A stretch of DNA of 6,212 bases from an uncultured Coriobacteriia bacterium (lineage in GTDB: Bacteria; Actinomycetota; Coriobacteriia; Coriobacteriales; QAMH01): the NCBI GenBank assembly GCA_949283445.1, contig CASDTD010000126.1:1-6212 (forward strand), in the 5' to 3' direction. The position numbers and the translations under genes are program-made. Position 1 is the stretch's first letter. Each line of letters starts with the position of its first letter. Of this stretch, positions 4,825 to 6,212 are shown piece after piece. Below the pieces are notes generated by a model, which had not been told where the DNA came from, did not search any database, and was given only the letters and a program-made list of their open reading frames with translations.

Positions 4825-6212
4825 GTGAAAAACGAGCAGGGGGTGCCCGACTTGCTGGAAGGCGACCTCAACGATACCGAGGAGCACCGGCGGGCAATTT
4901 ATGCGCTGTTCAAGGCAGGAGACGCCCGTTTCGACGGGCGCGTGTTCGTCGGCGTCTCGTCAACGGGCATCTACTGCCGTACGGTCTGCCACGTGCACAT
5001 GCCCAAATTCGAGAACTGCACGTTCTTCCATTCGGCAGCGCAGGCCGAGGCGGCGGGGTTCCGCCCGTGCATGGTGTGCCGTCCGGAGCTTGCTCCTGGA
5101 TATGCGGATGTCGATGCGCGGGACAACCTTGCCCGCCGTGCGGCGACGTTTCTGCGCGAGCAGTGCTCTACCGGCGCAAGCGTCGAGGAGCTGTCTTCCA
5201 AGCTCGGCTACACGAGCCGTCATGTTCGCCGAGTATTCGAGGAGCGCTACGGCGTCACTCCCGTGCAGTACCTGCAGACCTGTCGGCTGCTGCTTGCCAA
5301 ATCCTTGCTTACCGACACGCGTGTTCCCGTGGCGCAGGTTGCCAGTGCAGCAGGGTTCTCCAGCGTGCGTCGCTTCAATCACCTGTTCAAGGAACGCTAC
5401 AAGCTCACGCCCACCCAGCTGCGCAAGAAGGAGCTGCCGCCTTGCGCCGACGGCATCGGCTTTTACCTTGCCTACCGAAAGCCTTACGAATTCACGCGGC
5501 TGCTTGGGTTCTTCAAGACACGTCAGCTGGAAGGCGTCGAGGTCATCGACGACAGCTCCTACACGCGCGCTGTACGTCTGGAGGGCGCTGGAGCTGACGG
5601 GGAAGATTTGACCGGCTGGGTGCGGGTCGAGGATGATGCAGCGCACAGCAGGCTTGCAGTGCACATGAGCGCGTCGCTGCTTCCTGCCATCTCGCAGGTG
5701 GCGGCTCGGTTGCGGCACCAGTTCGACACCGAATGCGACCCGCAGGCCGTGCACGAGGGCATTGCGTCGCTCGACGTGCTCGTACCGGGCGCTGCTGTGT
5801 GCGGTACGCGCGTGCCCGGTGCCTTCGATGCGTTCGAGATCGCCGCGCGTGCTGTGCTGGGTCAGCAGATTTCCGTCGTGGCCGCCAACAAGCTCGCCGC
5901 ACGCATCGCACAAGCATATGGGACGCCGGTTGATTTCGGTGTGGAGGGCTTGCGTTTCCTGTTCCCGACAGCACGGGATTTTCTGAAGCTGGAACCAATC
6001 GAAGATGCGCTGGGACAGTTGGGCGTCATCAAGACGCGTTCGCGGGTCATTCGCGAAATTGCCCGTCTCGTCACGTGCGGCGAGCTGGACTTGAGCGTTT
6101 CTGCCGATGTTTTCGAGCAGATGGAGCGCTTACTTGCCATCAAGGGCATCGGCCCTTGGTCTGCTAACTACATCGCCATGCGCGCGCTGGGGTACACGGA
6201 CGCGTTTCTGGA
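4825..6212 (+). CDS. alkA: Ada-AraC-AlkA fusion: alkylation-response activator and 3-methyladenine DNA glycosylase II (3' end cut)
   Basis: The protein joins alkylation sensing, gene activation and base excision; 462 codons are visible. GTG 4825 is the first possible start after an in-frame stop (4798-4800) and follows AAAGGGAG (4812-4819) by 5 bases. Residues about 20-95 form the Ada zinc/methyl-acceptor domain: C51, C55, C82 and C85 have exactly the C38-C42-C69-C72 spacing of E. coli Ada, so C51 should accept methyl groups from DNA phosphotriesters. Residues about 100-200 carry two AraC helix-turn-helices (around VEELSSKLGYTSRHVRRVFE and VAQVASAAGFSSVRRFNHLF). An AlkA N-terminal domain (about 205-300, YRKPYEFTRLLGFF) is followed by the HhH-GPD glycosylase core (AFEIAARAVLGQQIS) and the hairpin GIGPWSANY, with W445 equivalent to W218 of AlkA. 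The window ends at GYTDAFLE, a few residues before the catalytic Asp (D238 in E. coli). The O6-methylguanine methyltransferase domain of E. coli Ada is absent. The same architecture is known for mycobacterial AlkA. About 30 further residues are expected. Confidence 0.95.
   Translation, partial: MKNEQGVPDLLEGDLNDTEEHRRAIYALFKAGDARFDGRVFVGVSSTGIYCRTVCHVHMPKFENCTFFHSAAQAEAAGFRPCMVCRPELAPGYADVDARDNLARRAATFLREQCSTGASVEELSSKLGYTSRHVRRVFEERYGVTPVQYLQTCRLLLAKSLLTDTRVPVAQVASAAGFSSVRRFNHLFKERYKLTPTQLRKKELPPCADGIGFYLAYRKPYEFTRLLGFFKTRQLEGVEVIDDSSYTRAVRLEGAGADGEDLTGWVRVEDDAAHSRLAVHMSASLLPAISQVAARLRHQFDTECDPQAVHEGIASLDVLVPGAAVCGTRVPGAFDAFEIAARAVLGQQISVVAANKLAARIAQAYGTPVDFGVEGLRFLFPTARDFLKLEPIEDALGQLGVIKTRSRVIREIARLVTCGELDLSVSADVFEQMERLLAIKGIGPWSANYIAMRALGYTDAFL

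Noticed and set aside
4960..5913. A 317-codon open frame on the - strand opposite ada-alkA.
   Set aside because: It has the same cause, codon bias in register; the + strand product has clear Ada, AraC and AlkA motifs.

Overview
The window is a high-GC chromosomal segment with all recognised genes on the + strand. It reads as core housekeeping and DNA-repair territory rather than a mobile island. The Rel sequence, the GC-rich codon use (TTA, CTA and TCA codons are rare throughout), the GTG starts and an Ada-AlkA fusion of the kind known in mycobacteria suggest an actinobacterium. Coriobacteriia (Eggerthellaceae-like) is my best guess, but this is an inference from style and was not checked by any search.

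Layout. (1) 1-1413: the 3' part of a superfamily 2, RecQ-like helicase gene that begins before the window. It may be the helicase half of a larger protein, possibly a RecJ fusion. (2) 1414-1552: an intergenic gap with a 12-bp tandem duplication, a possible 33-codon leader ORF and a probable extended -10 promoter. (3) 1553-3883: a complete bifunctional (p)ppGpp synthetase/hydrolase (Rel) with HD, synthetase, TGS, conserved-Cys and ACT domains. (4) 3880-4500: a metallo-beta-lactamase-fold hydrolase of the glyoxalase II/YcbL type, overlapping rel by 4 bp (ATGA) and so almost certainly co-transcribed with it. (5) 4501-4824: a 324-bp non-coding stretch. It holds degenerate repeats, including two 25-bp near-copies, then a GAAAAC-N5-GTTTTC inverted repeat and an extended -10 promoter. 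(6) 4825 to the window end: an Ada-AraC-AlkA fusion, cut by the window edge just before its catalytic aspartate is expected.

How the genes relate. rel and the hydrolase form a two-gene operon; rel sets the level of the stringent-response alarmone. The Ada-AlkA gene is a separate unit, expected to sense alkylation damage through its N-terminal zinc/cysteine domain, activate transcription through its AraC domain and excise alkylated bases through its AlkA domain. The inverted repeat just upstream of its promoter is a natural candidate operator. I found no RNA gene, CRISPR array, insertion sequence or convincing intrinsic terminator. I saw no clear new system; the repeat-bearing gap at 4531-4693 is the least explained part.
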